Shown: positions 20,163 to 30,773 of the stretch, in pieces
How positions within the stretch are numbered: the stretch's first letter is position 1
How the letters are laid out: every line of letters starts with the position of its first letter
Assembly: GCA_032622095.1 (NCBI GenBank)
Contig: CP136067.1
Span: 130,403,990 to 130,467,989 of the forward strand
Source of the DNA: Siphonodentalium dalli
Taxonomy: Eukaryota > Mollusca > Scaphopoda > Gadilida > Siphonodentaliidae
Direction: 5' to 3'
DNA: 64,000 nucleotides
Translations under genes and position numbers: made by a program
The notes under the pieces: generated by a model
What the model was told of the DNA's origin: nothing
The model's database searches: none
Seen by the model: the letters and a program-made list of their open reading frames with translations, nothing else

Positions 20163-21676
20163 AAACGCTTCCAGATCGTTAAGGTAAATTGTAAATAGGA
20201 GAGGGGATAGGTTTCCCCTTGTCTAACGCCTAAAAGGCATGGGAAGGCTGAGGTCAAGCTATTTCCTAACCGGACACGAGATTTAATATTCGAGTACATG
20301 TTTTTAACAACTCTTAGAAATCTTCCATTTATTCCGGCTAGTAGCAACTTATGCCAAAGACCCTGTATCCATACTCTATCAAAAGCGTTCTCGAAGTCAA
20401 TGAATGCACAATAAAGGTTTATATTCAACTTTCTAGTAATTTCGGTCAGCATGTGTAATATGAAGATGTTATCAGCTGTTGAGTATCCTTTTCGAAACCC
20501 AGCCTGATTTTCAGGTATGGTTTCGCTGTCTTCAATATACGCCGATAATCTATTTGTGAGAATTTTGGTGAATAGTTTTCCAAAACAGCTTAATATTGTG
20601 ATAGGTCTGTAGTTTTTTGGGTCATTTGAGTCGCCCTTATTTTTATAGATAGGTATAATTACTCCTATGCCCCAAGAATCTGGTATACAACCGGTTTCCA
20701 TTACAAGGTTAAAAGTTCGTAAAAATATATTATGCAGATTCTCTGGGGCTGATTTAAGGTATTCGTTCAGTAATTTGTCTTCTCCTGGCGATTTGTCATT
20801 CTTCAAAGAGTGTAACGCGGTTTTCAATTCCTGCATTGTTATCGGTTTGTCTAATGTGTCATTTGTTCCTATCACTAAGTCATCCTGTAAGATCCTATAG
20901 TCATCTTCATACTCTGTACCATTGAGTATCTTAAAAAAAATTTCTAACATTTGAATATCAATATTTGAAGTTGGGCTCTTGCTTCGGCTGTTTATTTTTT
21001 TCCAGAACTGTTTGGAATTACTATGTTTCAGTTTAGACATGTGTAAAGAGAACTTTTCGCCGTGAATACTAATGGATTGTTTTAATTCGCGTTTATATTC
21101 CCTAGCCTTTTCTCTCATGTATAGTCTTGATCTATGGTTTCGCCCTGTTCTGTGGCTCCTAACTGCACGCCGGTATTCTTTGCGGGCAGATCTACAACTA
21201 CGTGAGAACCAAGGTTTATTATTGTTAGGTTCCTTTTGTTTTCTGTGCAAATGTTGTTTCGTCGCAAATGTATCGTCTACCGCATCAAGTATTGTTTTTG
21301 AAATAAGATTGTTCACTTCGTCTAAGTGAGATGAACTCAATTTGTTATCTTGTATACTATCAAGGAGGGATATCAATGTACTTATTGCGACGGGATCCAC
21401 GTTCCATTGAAACTCACATACTTTAGTTGGGTCCCATTTTCGGTGACTTTTCGGTAGTGAATCGCTTGTTTCTATAGTTATTATTTCAGTTAATGGCACA
21501 TTTATAGTGAACATAATCGGACAGTAACAATCGGACCACAAAGGGTTAAATTCTCCAACCGCAAAGTCATTTAAAATTGGCACGGCTTCTAGTGAACAAA
21601 CCATATAGTCTATTACTGAACAGTCCCGACATGTATAATCCCCAATCTTGGAGTCGGTGCCTATCCGGCCGTTCAT
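20159..21676 (-). pseudogene. LINE ORF2, endonuclease C-terminus and reverse transcriptase
   Basis: A 505-codon frame. Residues 1-60 are the end of an APE-type endonuclease (GDYTCRDCSVIDYMVCS, then WSDCYCPI in the SDH position, with H replaced by Y/C). RT blocks follow: KSPGEDKLLNEYLK, NYRPITILSCFGKLFTKILTNRL, NQAGFRKGYSTADNIF, FIDFENAFDRVW (motif A) and GVRQGETYPLS (motif B, broken). Near 20,206 one base is missing, so the true continuation SPLLFTIYLNDLEAFM lies in the next frame and the final ~15 residues here are frameshift product. Clade: CR1/Jockey-like by eye. Non-functional because of truncation and the frameshift. Confidence 0.9.
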
Positions 21677-21713
21677 GATAAAGAAGCCATTGTTTTAAGC
21701 AAGCCATTGTAAT

Positions 21714-23740
21714 AAGCAACCGCATTCATCGCTACATGCGGGGGTAGGGTACCCGAGTCTCAAACAGAGATGCGCACATCACCCCTCATGTTCTATAGTG
21801 AAACAACGTAGACTACTCTATCGCAATCTAATTGTAATTAGACTGAAACTTTGCCTATACGGTCATCTAAATTTAACCGCCTGCGTGCTAATGTCGCTAT
21901 ATGCGGCCAAATGGTATCAGTTTTTAACACAGAAATGCGCACGAACTAAAAGACCAGGGCACCTATCATTGCCTGATATGATACACAATATACTACTTTA
22001 TTGTGATATAACTATAAATAGGCTGTCTTTTACCGTATAAGGCCATAACAACTTAACAATTGTTAATAAGTAACCGCATTTATCGCTAAATTCGGGAAAA
22101 GGGTACCAGATTCTCAAACATAAATGCGCACAAATTAAGTACCCGTGGCAGCTATCATGACATATTGTGATACATAGTATCATACTCTATCACGATCTAA
22201 CTGCAAATAGGCTGGCTTTTTCCGTATAAGGCCATACAAACTTCACAATTGTGTGTTAATAAATACGACATGTATCGATATATATATACGGGAAAAGAGT
22301 ACCCGATTCTCACACATAAATGCGCACAAAGTAAAACACTCGGGGCACATATCGTGACCTATTCTGATACATAATGCACCACTCTATCATGACCTAACCG
22401 CTAATAGGCTGTCTTTTACCGTATAAGGCCATAACACTTTAATTGTTTGTTAATACGTAACCGCATTTATCGCTATATATGCGGGAAAAGGGTACCCAAT
22501 TCTCAGTAAAAAATGCGCACAAACTAAAGCAACCGCGGTACCTATCATGACATATTGTGATACACATTATATGACTCTATCATTATCTAACTGCAAACAG
22601 GCTGTATTTTATCGTATAAGGCCATAACAACTTAATTGTTTGTTAACAAGTAACCGCATTTATCGCTATATGAGGGAAAAGGGTGCCAGATTTTCACACA
22701 AAAATTCGCACAAAGTAAAGCAACCACTGCACCTATCATGGCATCGTGTGATACACAATATATCACTCTATCATGATCTAAATGCAAATAGGCTACCGTT
22801 TACCGCATAAGGCCATAACAACTTAATTGTTGGTTAATAAGTAACCGCATTTATCGCTATATGCGGGAAAAGGGTACCCGATACTCAATCATAAATGCGC
22901 ACAAACTAAAGAAACCGCGGCACCTATCATGACACATTGTGACACACAATACAATACTCTATTACGACCTAACTGCAAGTAGGCTTTTACCTAAAAAGCC
23001 ATAAAAATTTAACAACTGTTTGTCAACAATTAACCGAATTTATCGCCATATGCGGGTAAAGGGTGCCCGATTTTCAAACATAAATGCGCACAAACTAAAG
23101 CAACCGCGGCATTTACCATGACACATTGTGATACACAATATATCACTCTATCATGATATAACTGCATATATGCTGTCTTATACCGTATAAGGTCATAACA
23201 ACTTAATTGTTTGTTAACAAGTAACCGCATTTATCGCTATATGAGGGAAAATGGTGCCCAATTTCACACAAAAATGCGCACAAAGTAAAGCACCCGCGGC
23301 ACCTATCATGGCATGGCGTGATATACAATATATCACTCTATAATGATCTAACTTCAAATGGGCTGTCTTTTACCGTATAAGGCCGTAACAACTTAATTGT
23401 TTGTTACTACGTAACCACATTTATCGCTATTTGCGGGAAAAGGGTACCCGATTCTCAATCAAAAATACGCACAAACTAAAGCACCCGCGAAACCTATCAT
23501 GGCATGGTGTGATACACAATATATCACTCGATCACAATCTAACTGCAAATCGGCTGCCTTTTACCGTATAAGGCCATCACAACTCAATTGTTTGGTAATA
23601 AATAACCGAATTTATCGCTCAATGCGGGAAAGGGGTACCCGGTTCTCAATCACAAATGAGCACAAACTAAAGCAACCGCGGCACCTATCATGACACATTG
23701 TGCTACACAATACAATACTCTATCACGACCTAACTGCAAA
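21714..23740 (+). repeat. ~190-bp satellite, left arm (about 10-11 monomers)
   Basis: Monomers are marked by CCGCATTTATCGCTATATGC near 22,078, 22,460, 22,651, 22,844, 23,032 and 23,222, giving a ~190-bp period. Each carries ACTGCAAATAGGCTG, CCGTATAAGGCCATAAC, GGGAAAAGGGTACCC and CTATCATGACA. Open frames are incidental. Confidence 0.95.
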
Positions 23741-23778
23741 AAGGTAAAAGGCAACCTATTTGCCGTTAGGTCGTGATA
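23721..23778. repeat. palindromic centre where the satellite reverses orientation
   Basis: TATCACGACCTAACTGCAAA (23,721-23,740) faces its near-perfect complement at 23,759-23,778 across an 18-base loop. Pairing continues outward for well over 100 bp. No unique central sequence remains, so there is no room for a transposase. Confidence 0.9.
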
Positions 23779-26700
23779 GAGTATTGTATTTTTTGTCACA
23801 ATGTGTCATGATAGGTGCCGCGGTTGCTTTAGTTTGTGCGCATATAGCGATAAATGCGGTTACTTATTAACAAACAATTGTTAAGATTGTATGGTCTTAC
23901 ACGGAACAAGGCAGCCTATTTGCAGTTAGATCGTGATTTTGCAGTGCATTATGTACCTCAATATGTCATGATAGGCGGTCCTGTTGCTACATTTTGTGCG
24001 CATTTTTGTGTGGGAATCGGGTGCCCTTTCTCGCATGTAGCTATAATAGCGGTTTTACTTATTACAACAAAAACATTTGTATGGCCTTTTGTGTTAAAAG
24101 GCAGCCTATTTGCAGTTAGATAGAGTAGTATGTTATGTATCACAATATGTCATGCTAGTTGCCACGTGTGGTTTAGTTTGTGCGCATTTATGTATGAGAA
24201 TCGGGTACCCTTTTCCCGCATATGGCGATAAATGCGGTCACTTGTTAACAAACAATTGTTAAGTTTTTATGGCCTTTTCGGCAAAAGGCAGTCTATTTCC
24301 AGTTAGGTCGTGATAGATTATTGTATTATGTATCACAATATGTCATGATAGTGCCGCGATTGATTTAGTTTGTGCGCATTTATGAGTGAGAATCGGTTAC
24401 CCTTTCCCCGCATATAGCGCTAAATGCGGTTACTTATTAACAAACAATTGTTAAGTTTTTTATGGCTTAAAATGGTAAAAGGCAGCCTACTTGCAGTTAG
24501 ATCACGATAGTGATATAATGTGTATCACAATATGTCATGATGGGAGCCGAGGTTTCTTTAGATTGTGCGCATTTTTTATTGAGAATCGGGTACCCTTTTC
24601 CCGCATATAGAGATAAATTCGGTTACGTATTAACTGTAAACAATTAAGTTGTTATGGCCTAATACGGTAAAAGACAGCGCATTTGCAGTTAGATAACGAT
24701 AGAGTAGTGTATTGTGTATCACATCCGGCCATGATAGATGCCACGGGTGCTTTACTTTGTGCACATTTATGTGTGAGAATCGGTCATCCTTTTCCCTCAC
24801 ATAGCGATAAATGCGGTTACTTGTTAACAAACATTCAAGACGTTATGGCCTTATACGGTAAAATACAGCCTAATTGCAGTTAGCCCATGATAGTGTGATA
24901 TATTGTGTATCACACCATGCCATAATAGGTGCCGCCGGTGCTTTACTTTGTGCGCATTTTTTATTGACACTCGGGTACTTTTTACCGCATATAGCGATAA
25001 ATGCGGTTGCGTATTAACAAACAATTAAGTTGTTATGGCCTTAAACGGTAAAAGACAGCCTACTTGCAGTTAGCCCATGATAGTATGATATATTGTGTAT
25101 CACACAATGCCATAATAGGTGCCGCGGGTGCTTTACTTTGTGCGCATTTCTGTGTGAAAATCAGGCACCCTTTTCCCTCACATAGCGATAAATGCGGTTA
25201 CTTGTTAACAAACAATTAATTTGTTATGGCCTTATACAGTAAAATACAGCCTACTTGCAGTTAGCCCATGATAGTGTGATATATTGTGTATCACACCATG
25301 CCATAATAGGTGCCGCCGGTGCTTTACTTTGTGCGCATTTTTTATTGACACTCGGGTACTTTTTACCGCATATATCGATAAATGCGGTTGCGTATTAACA
25401 AACAATTAAGTTGTTATGGCCTTAAACGGTAAAAGACAGCCTACTTGCAGTTAGCCCATGATAGTGTGATATATTGTGTATCACACCATGCCATAATAGG
25501 TGCCGCGGGTGCTTTACTTTGTGCGCATTTCTGTGTGAAAATCAGGCACCCTTTTACCTCACATAGCAATAAATGCGGTTACTTGTTAACAAACAATTAA
25601 TTTGTTATGGCCTTATACGGTAAAATACAGCCTACTTGCAGTTAGCCCATGATAGTGTGATATATTGTGTGTCACACCATGCCATAATAGGTGCCGCGGG
25701 TGGTTTACTTTGTGCGCATTTTTTATTGACACTCGGGTACTTTTTCCCGCATATATCGATAAATGCGGTTGCGTATTAACAAACAATTAAGTTGTTATGG
25801 CCTTATACGGTAAAAGACAGCCTACTTGCAGTTAGCCCACGATAGTGTGATATATTGTGTATCACACCATGCCGTAATAGGTGCCGCGGGTGCTTTACTT
25901 TCTGCGCATTTCTGTGTGAAAATCAGGCACCCTTTTCCCTTACATAGCGATAAATGCGGTTACTTGTTAACAAACAATTAATTTGTTATGGCCTTATATG
26001 GTAAAATACAGCATATTTGCAGTTAGATCATGATAGAGTAATATAATGTGTATCACAATCTGTCATGATAGCAGCCGTGGTTGATTTAGTTTGTTCGCAT
26101 TTTTTATTGAGAAATGGGTACATTTTCCCGCATATAGCGATAAATGCGGTTACGTATTAACAAACAATTAAGTCGTTATGGCCTTATACGGTAAAAGACA
26201 GCATATTTGCAGTTAGACTATGATAGTGTGATATATTGTGTATCACACCATGCCATAACAGGTGCCGCGGGTGCTTTACTTTGTGCGCATTTCTGTGTGA
26301 AAATCAGGCACCCTTTTCGCTCATATAGCGATAAATGCGGTTACTTGTTAACAAACAATTAAGCTGATATGGCCTTATACGGTAAAAGACAGCCTATTTG
26401 TAGTTAGATCATGATAGTGATATAGTTTGTATCACAATGTGTCATGATATGTGCCGCGGTTGCTTTGGTTTTTTGCCCATTTTGTGTGAAAATCGGGCAC
26501 CCTTTTTCCTCATATAGCGATAAATGCGGTTACTTGTTAACAAACAATTAAGTTGTTATGGCCTTATACGGTAAAATACAGCCAATTTGCAGTTAGATCA
26601 TGATAGAGTGATATAATGTGTATCACAATGTGTCGTGATAGGTGCCGCGGTTGCTTTAGATTGTGCGCATTTTTTATTGAGAATCGGGTACCCTTTTCCC

Positions 26701-29700
26701 GCATATAGCGATACATGCGGTTACGTATTAACAAACAATGTGTCATGATATGAGCCGCGGTTGCTTTTGTTTGTGTGCATTTATGATTGAGAATCGGGTA
26801 CCATTTTCCCACATATAGCAATAAATGCGGATACATATTAACAAACAATTAAGTTGTTATGACCGTATACGGTAAACGGCAGCCTACTTGCAGTTAGATC
26901 ATGGTGATAGAGTGATATATTGTGTATGACAATGTGTCATGATATGTGCCGCGGTTGCTTTAGTTAGTGCGCATTTTTGATTGAGAATCGGGTACCCTTT
27001 TCCCGCATATAGCGATAAATGCGGTAACTTATTAACCTATAATTAAGTTGTTATGGCCTTATACGGTAAAGGGTAGCCTATTTGCAGTTAGATCATGATA
27101 TAATGATATAATGTGTATCACAATATGTCATGATAGGAGCTGCGGTTTCTTTAGTTTGTGCGCATTTTTGTGTGAAAATCGGGCACCCTTTTCCCGCATA
27201 TAACGATAAATTCGGTTACTTGTTAACAAACAATTGTTAAGTTTGTATGGCCTATTCGGTAAAAGGCAACCTATTTGCAGTTAGGTCGTGGTAGCGTGTT
27301 GTATTGTGTTTCACAATATGTCATGATATGTTCCGCGGTTTCTTTGGTTTGTGCGCATTTTTGTGTGAAAATCGGGCACCCTTTTCCCTCATCTAGCGAT
27401 AAATGCGGTTACTTGTTAACAAACAATTAATTTGTTATGGCCATATACGGTAAAATACAGCCTAGTTGCAGTTAGATCATGATAGTGTTATATAATGTGT
27501 ATCACAAACTGTCATCATAGGAGCCGCGGTTGCTTCAGTATGTGCGCATTTATGATTGAGTATCGGGTACCCTTTTCCCGCATATAGCGATAAATGCGGT
27601 TACTTATTATCAAACAATTAAGTTGTTATGGCCTTATACGGTAAAGGGTAGCCTATTTGCAGTTAGACCATGATAGAGTGATATACTGTGTATCACAATA
27701 TGTCATGATAGGAGCTGCGGTTTCTTTAGTTTGTGCGCATTTTTGTGTGAAAATCGGGCACCCTTTTCCCGCATATAGCGATAAATTCGGTTACTTGTTA
27801 ACAAACAATTGTTAAGTTTGTATGGCCTTTTCGGTAAAAGGCAACCTATTTGCAGTTAGGTCGTGGTAGCGTGTTGTATTGCGTTTCACAATACGTCATG
27901 ATATGTTCCGCGGTTTCTTTAGTTTGTGCGCATTTTTGTGTGAAAATCGGGCACCCTTTTTCCTCATATAGCGATAAACGCGGTTACGTGTTAACAAACA
28001 ATTAAGTTGTTATGGCCTTATACGGTAAAATACAGCCAATTTGCAGTTAGATCATGATAGAGTGATATAATGTGTATCACAATGTGTCGTGATAGGTGCC
28101 GCGGTTGCTTTAGATTGTGCGCATTTTTTATTGAGAATCGGGTACCCTTTTCCCTCATATAGCGATACATGCGGTTACGTATTAACAAATAATTAAGTTG
28201 TTGCGGCCTTATGCGGTAAAATACAGCCAATTTGCAGTTAGATCATGATTGAGTGATATAGTGTGTATCAAAATGTGTCATGATATGTGTCGCTGTTGCT
28301 TTTGTTTGTGTGCATTTATGATTGAGAATCGGGTACCATTTTCCCGCATATAGCAATAAATGCGGATACATATTAACAAACAATTAAGTTGTTATGGCCT
28401 TATACGGTAAACGGCAGCCTATTTGCAGTTAGATCATGATAGAGTGATATATTTTGTATGACAATGTGTCATGATATGTGCCGCGGTTGCTTTAGTTAGC
28501 TCGCATTTTTGATTGAGAATCGGGTACCCTTTTTCCGCATATAGCGATAAATGCGGTTATGTATTAACAAACAATTAAGTTTATATGGCTTTATACGGTG
28601 AAAGACAGCCTATTTGCAGTTATATCACGATATATTAGTTTATTGTATATCACATCAGGCCATGATAGGTTCCCTGTGTTATTTACTTTGTGCGCATTTA
28701 TGTGTGATAATCGGGTACTCTTTCTCGTACATAGCGACAAATACGGTTACTTATTAACAAACAATTAAGTTGTTATGGCTTTATACGGTAAATGGCAGCC
28801 TATTTGCAGTTAGATTATGATAGAGTGATATATTGTGTATCACACCAAGCCATGATAGGTGCCGCGGGTGCTTTACTTTGTGCGCATTTTTATGTGAAAA
28901 TCGGGGACCCTTTTCCCTCATATAGCGATAAATGCGGTTACTTGTTAACAAACAATTAAGTTGCCATGGCCTTATACGGTAAAAGACAGCCCATTTGAAG
29001 TTAGATAATGATAGAGTGATATAGTGTGTATCACAATGTGTCATGATATGTGCCGCGTTTGCTTTTGTTTGTGCGCATTTATGTGTGAGAATCGGGTACC
29101 CATTTCCCTCATATGGCGATAAATTCGGTTACTAAGTCTTGTAGACAAATAATTGTTAAGTTGTTATGGCCTTTTCGGTAAAAGTCAGCCTACTTGCAGT
29201 TAGGTTGTGATATAGTATTGTATTGTGTGTCACAATGTATCATGATAGGTGCCGCGGTTGCTTTAGTTTGTGCGCATTAATGATTGAGAATCGGGTACCC
29301 TTTTCCCGTATATAGCGATAAATGCGGTTACTTATTATCAAACAATTAAGTTTTTATGGCCTTATACGGTAAACGGCAGGCAATTTGCAGTAAGATCATG
29401 ATAGAGTGATCTATTGTGTATCACAGCATGCCATGATATGTGCCGCGGGTGTTTTACGTTGTGTGCATATTTGTGTGAAAATATGGCACACTTTTCCCTC
29501 ATATAGCGATAAATGTGGTTACTTGTTAACAAACAATTAAGTTGTTATGGCCTTATACGTAAAATACAGCCCTATTTGCCCTATTAGATCATGATAGAGT
29601 GATATAATGTGTATCACAATGTGTCATGATAGGTGCCGCGGTTGCTTTAGTTTGTGCGCATTTTTTATTGAGAATCGGGTACCCTTTTCCCGCATATAGC

Positions 29701-30463
29701 GATAAATGCGGTTACGTATTAAAAAACAACTAAGTTGTTATGGCCTTATACGGTTTATAAAAGACAGCCTATTTGCAGTTAGGTCATGATAGAGTAGTGC
29801 ATTATGTATCAGAATAGGTACGATAGGTGCCCCGAGTGTTTTACTTTGTGCGCATTTATGTGTGAGAATCGGGTACTCTTTTATTATATATATAGCGATA
29901 AATGTTGTTATTTATTAACACACAGTTGTTAAGTTTGTATGGCCTTATACGGAAAAAGGCAGCCCATTTGCAGTTAGATCGTGATAGAGTATAATATTAT
30001 GTATCAATATATGTCATAATAGGTGTCACGAGTGCTTAATTTGTGCGCATTTATGTTTGAGAATCGGGTACCCTTTTCCCGCATATAGTGATAAATGCGG
30101 TTACTTATTAACAATTGTTAAGTTGTTATGGCCTTATACGGTAAAGGGCAGCCTATTTGCAGTTAGATCACAATATCATACCAGGCCATGATAGGTGCCC
30201 TGGTCTTTTATTTCGTGCGCATTTCAATGTGAAAAACTGATACCATTAATTTGGCCGCATATAGCGACATTAGCACGCAAGTGGTTACATTTAGATGACC
30301 TTATAGGCAAAGTTTCAGTCTAATTGCAGTTAGATTGCGATAGAGTAGTCTATGTTGTTTCAATTTAGAACATGAGGGGTGGCATGATTTCTTCCGATTG
30401 AGCGCATCACTGTTTGAGACTCGGGTACCCTACGCCCGCATGTAGCGATGAATGCGGTGGCTT
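23759..30463 (-). repeat. ~190-bp satellite, right arm (about 35 monomers)
   Basis: The same monomer in reverse orientation (GCGATAAATGCGGTTACT every ~190 bp). It shows local higher-order structure: a ~381-bp dimer at 24,880-25,990 and a ~570-bp trimer at 27,060-27,920. A partial deletion within a monomer lies near 26,735. The GGTACCC phrase occurs both here and in the TIR. Confidence 0.95.
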
Positions 30464-30679
30464 ATTACTACGAAAGCGGCACAAAAGGGGTTAACTGTGT
30501 GAGCATTTTGTTAATATTTCAAGGTGAAGTTTATCAGAATATCGTCTGGAGAATGAATATTTGAAATTTGCATCCATTTCAAGCGCATTACCGTCCAAAT
30601 CGGACAGTAACGTATATGTGTAACGTAGGTAACGGGTCGCGGTGGTCGCGGGTCGCGGGTACCTATCACAAAATAAGAT
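30464..30679 (-). repeat. right terminal inverted repeat of the Foldback element
   Basis: Inverted partner of 18,401-18,616, uninterrupted at its junction with the satellite. The outer end, AAAATAAGAT, is followed by (CT)n(TA)n. Confidence 0.9.
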
Positions 30680-30685
30680 ATCTTT

Positions 30686-30687
30686 CC

Positions 30688-30741
<54 letters not shown>

Positions 30742-30742
30742 C

Positions 30743-30768
<26 letters not shown>
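30686..30768. repeat. (CT)n(TA)n microsatellite
   Basis: (CT) run followed by two (TA) blocks separated by GC. It lies between the Foldback element and the first 2,765-bp unit. Confidence 0.95.

Positions 30769-30773
<5 letters not shown>

Larger units (their letters stand above)
18617..21708 (-). mobile_element. 5'-truncated LINE inserted in the Foldback element
   Basis: A minus-strand non-LTR retrotransposon flanked by GTAAT on both sides (18,612-18,616 and 21,709-21,713). Comparison with the uninterrupted right end (GTAGTAATAAGCC) shows the two sides were once joined at this GTAAT. The 3' end carries AATAAAGCATTATG with no long poly-A. The 5' end starts inside the endonuclease domain, the usual result of incomplete reverse transcription. 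Confidence 0.85.
18401..30679. mobile_element. 12.3-kb Foldback-type element with satellite arms
   Basis: Bounded by 216-bp TIRs (18,401-18,616 and 30,464-30,679, outer end ATCTTATTTTGTGATAGGTA) that differ at roughly a dozen positions. The interior is a ~190-bp satellite in two oppositely oriented arms joining at ~23,750, so the element without its LINE insertion (9.2 kb) is a near-complete palindrome with very unequal arms. The outermost satellite on each side (21,714-21,950 and 30,230-30,463) is also matched in inverted orientation. Foldback (FB) elements of Drosophila, TU elements of sea urchin and Galileo have long inverted repeats built of tandem subrepeats; this matches that architecture, with larger units. 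No transposase is present, so it is non-autonomous. The superfamily is unknown. Confidence 0.8.

Noticed and set aside
22080-30000. A CRISPR-like array
   Set aside because: The period is ~190 bp, whole monomers repeat with no variable spacers, and the DNA is eukaryotic; this is satellite.
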